A DNA stretch of 64,000 nt from Rhynchopus sp. YZ270_cl-10 (taxonomy: Eukaryota > Euglenozoa > Diplonemea > Diplonemida > Diplonemidae): positions 1,106,732 through 1,170,731 of the forward strand of contig OZ037928.1 in NCBI GenBank assembly GCA_964035575.1. Direction: 5' to 3'. Under the pieces are notes generated by a model. It was not told the origin of the DNA, did no database searches, and was given only the letters and a program-made list of their open reading frames with translations. A program made the position numbers and the translations under genes. Positions 62,001 through 64,000 of the stretch are shown piece by piece; position 1 is the stretch's first letter, and every line of letters starts with the position of its first letter.

Positions 62001-64000
62001 ACCCGCAAACCCGCAACCCGCAAACCCGCAAACCCGCAAACCCGCAAACCCGCAAACCCGCAAACCCGCAAACCCGCAAACCCGCAAACCCGCAAACCCG
62101 CAAACCCGCAAACCCGCAAACCCGCAAACCCGCAAACCCGCAAACCCGCAAACCCGCAAACCCGCAAACCCGCAAACCCGCAAACCCGCAAACCCGCAAA
62201 CCCGCAAACCGCAAACCCGCAAACCCGCAAACCGCAAACCCGCAAACCCGCAAACCCGCAAACCCGCAAACCCGCAAACCCGCAAACCCGCAAACCCGCA
62301 AACCCGCAAACCCGCAAACCCGCAAACCCGCAAACCCGCAAACCCGCAAACCCGCAAACCCGCAAACCCGCAAACCCGCAAACCGCACCGCAAACCCGCA
62401 AACCCGCAAACCCGCAAACCCGCAAACCCGCAAACCCGCAAACCCGCAAACCCGCAAACCCGCAAACCCGCAAACCCGCAAACCGCAAACCCGCAAACCC
62501 GCAAACCCGCAAACCCGCAAACCCGCAAACCGCAACCCGCAAACCCGCAAACCCGCAAACCCGCAAACCCGCAAACCCGCAAACCCGCAAACCCGCAAAC
62601 CCGCAAACCCGCAAACCCGCAAACCCGCAAACCCGCAAACCCGCAAACCCGCAAACCGCAAACCCGCAAACCCGCAAACCCGCAAACCCGCAAACCCGCA
62701 AACCCGCAAACCCGCAAACCCGCAAACCCGCAAACCCGCAAACCCGCAAACCCGCAAACCCGCAAACCCGCAAACCCGCAAACCCGCAAACCCGCAAACC
62801 CGCAAACCCGCAAACCCGCAAACCCGCAAACCCGCAAACCCGCAAACCCGCAAACCCGCAAACCCGCAAACCCGCAAACCCGCAAACCCGCAAACCCGCA
62901 AACCCGCAAACCCGCAAACCCGCAAACCCGCAAACCCGCAAACCCGCAAACCCGCAAACCCGCAAACCCGCAAACCCGCAAACCCGCAAACCCGCAAACC
63001 CGCAAACCCGCAAACCCGCAAACCCGCAAACCCGCAAACCCGCAAACCCGCAAACCCGCAAACCCGCAAACCCGCAAACCCGCAAACCCGCAAACCCGCA
63101 AACCCGCAAACCCGCAAACCCGCAAACCCGCAAACCCGCAAACCCGCAAACCCGCAAACCCGCAAACCCGCAAACCCGCAAACCCGCAAACCCGCAAACC
63201 CGCAAACCCGCAAACCCGCAAACCCGCAAACCCGCAAACCCGCAACCCGCAAACCCGCAAACCCGCAAACCCGCAAACCCGCAAACCCGCAAACCCGCAA
63301 ACCCGCAAACCCGCAAACCCGCAAACCGCAAACCCGCAAACCCGCAAACCCGCAAACCCGCAAACCCGCAAACCCGCAAACCCGCAAACCCGCAAACCCG
63401 CAAACCCGCAAACCCGCAAACCCGCAAACCCGCAAACCCGCAAACCCGCAAACCCGCAAACCCGCAAACCGCAAACCCGCAAACCCGCAAACCCGCAAAC
63501 CCGCAAACCCGCAAACCCGCAAACCCGCAACCCGCAAACCGCAAACCGCAAACCCGCAAACCCGCAAAACCCGCAAACCCGCAAACCCGCAAACCGCAAA
63601 CCCGCAAACCCGCAAACCCGCAAACCCGCAAACCCGCAAACCCGCAAACCCGCAAACCCGCAAACCCGCAAACCCGCAAACCCGCAAACCCGCAAACCCG
63701 CAAACCCGCAAACCCGCAAACCCGCAAACCCGCAAACCCGCAAACCCGCAAACCCGCAAACCCGCAAACCCGCAAACCCGCAAACCCGCAAACCCGCAAA
63801 CCCGCAAACCCGCAAACCCGCAAACCCGCAAACCCGCAAACCCGCAAACCCGCAACCGCAAACCGCAAACCCGCAAACCCGCAAACCCGCAAACCCGCAA
63901 ACCCGCAAACCCGCAAACCCGCAACCCGCAAACCCGCAAACCCGCAAACCCGCAAACCCGCAAACCCGCAAACCCGCAAACCCGCAAACCCGCAAACCGC
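53085..64000. repeat. Giant 8-bp satellite (CAAACCCG)n, more than 10.9 kb, open at the window end
   Basis: About 1,360 units. The first 850 bp contain only full 8-bp units with occasional TAAACCCG variants. After about 53925, 7-bp units (CAACCCG or CAAACCG) are scattered through the array, with rarer larger irregularities near 54100-54160, 59060, 62385 and 63540-63560. On the minus strand all three frames are open (RVCGFAGL), which is an artefact. On the plus strand the C-rich strand runs toward the window end. Confidence 0.98.

Noticed and set aside
53015-63995. Three overlapping 3.6-kilocodon minus-strand frames
   Set aside because: Translation of (CAAACCCG)n. All three frames give the same peptide, which coding sequence would not.
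53085-64000. Right-hand telomere
   Set aside because: The strand running toward the end is C-rich, opposite to telomere polarity, and the same unit also occurs as an internal array at 49461.

Overview
The window comes from a nuclear genome of a unicellular eukaryote. The evidence is a set of short GT-AG introns (about 47-62 nt) in four genes, eukaryotic-type tRNA genes, a hAT transposase with an intron, a receptor-type protein with a class III cyclase-like domain, and a very large non-coding, repeat-rich fraction. The BspA-type leucine-rich repeat protein and the large cyclase-like receptor recall families that are expanded in some flagellate protists, but I cannot assign a lineage from the sequence alone.

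Layout. 1-1040: a two-exon minus-strand gene of unknown function. 1.1-3.3 kb: a 1.28 kb pentanucleotide array and a small inverted-repeat element. 4.0-7.6 kb: a relic of a leucine-rich-repeat gene, the intact gene of the same family, and a fatty acid hydroxylase/sterol desaturase-type membrane enzyme. 7.6-15 kb: mobile-element remnants, an 8-bp satellite, a 400-bp foldback and several small structured repeat modules. 15.1-20.1 kb: a giant membrane receptor with a degenerate nucleotide-cyclase domain; its last exon appears to end inside a short poly(A)-tailed repeat. 20-35 kb: almost entirely dispersed repeats, including a 755-bp element in two near-identical copies and a 680-bp element with perfect 8-bp target duplications. 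35.2-37.9 kb: a hAT transposon that looks complete. 38-47 kb: more repeats. 47.1-48.4 kb: an 8-bp satellite. 48.5-49.1 kb: four minus-strand tRNA loci (Asp, Arg, Val and an initiator-Met-like locus), two of which look damaged. 49.8-51.7 kb: two AT-rich zinc-finger genes. 53.1-64 kb: one uninterrupted 8-bp satellite that runs off the window end.

The genes do not form an operon or pathway. What stands out is the non-coding part: at least eight families of very short (40-200 bp) dispersed modules. Several carry hairpins whose loops are conserved while the stems differ by compensating changes, and others end in poly(A) like tiny retroposons. They occur alone, in head-to-tail chains and as composites, and one has entered a coding gene. 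This modular collection is the best candidate here for an undescribed system. Its function, if any, cannot be read from the sequence.
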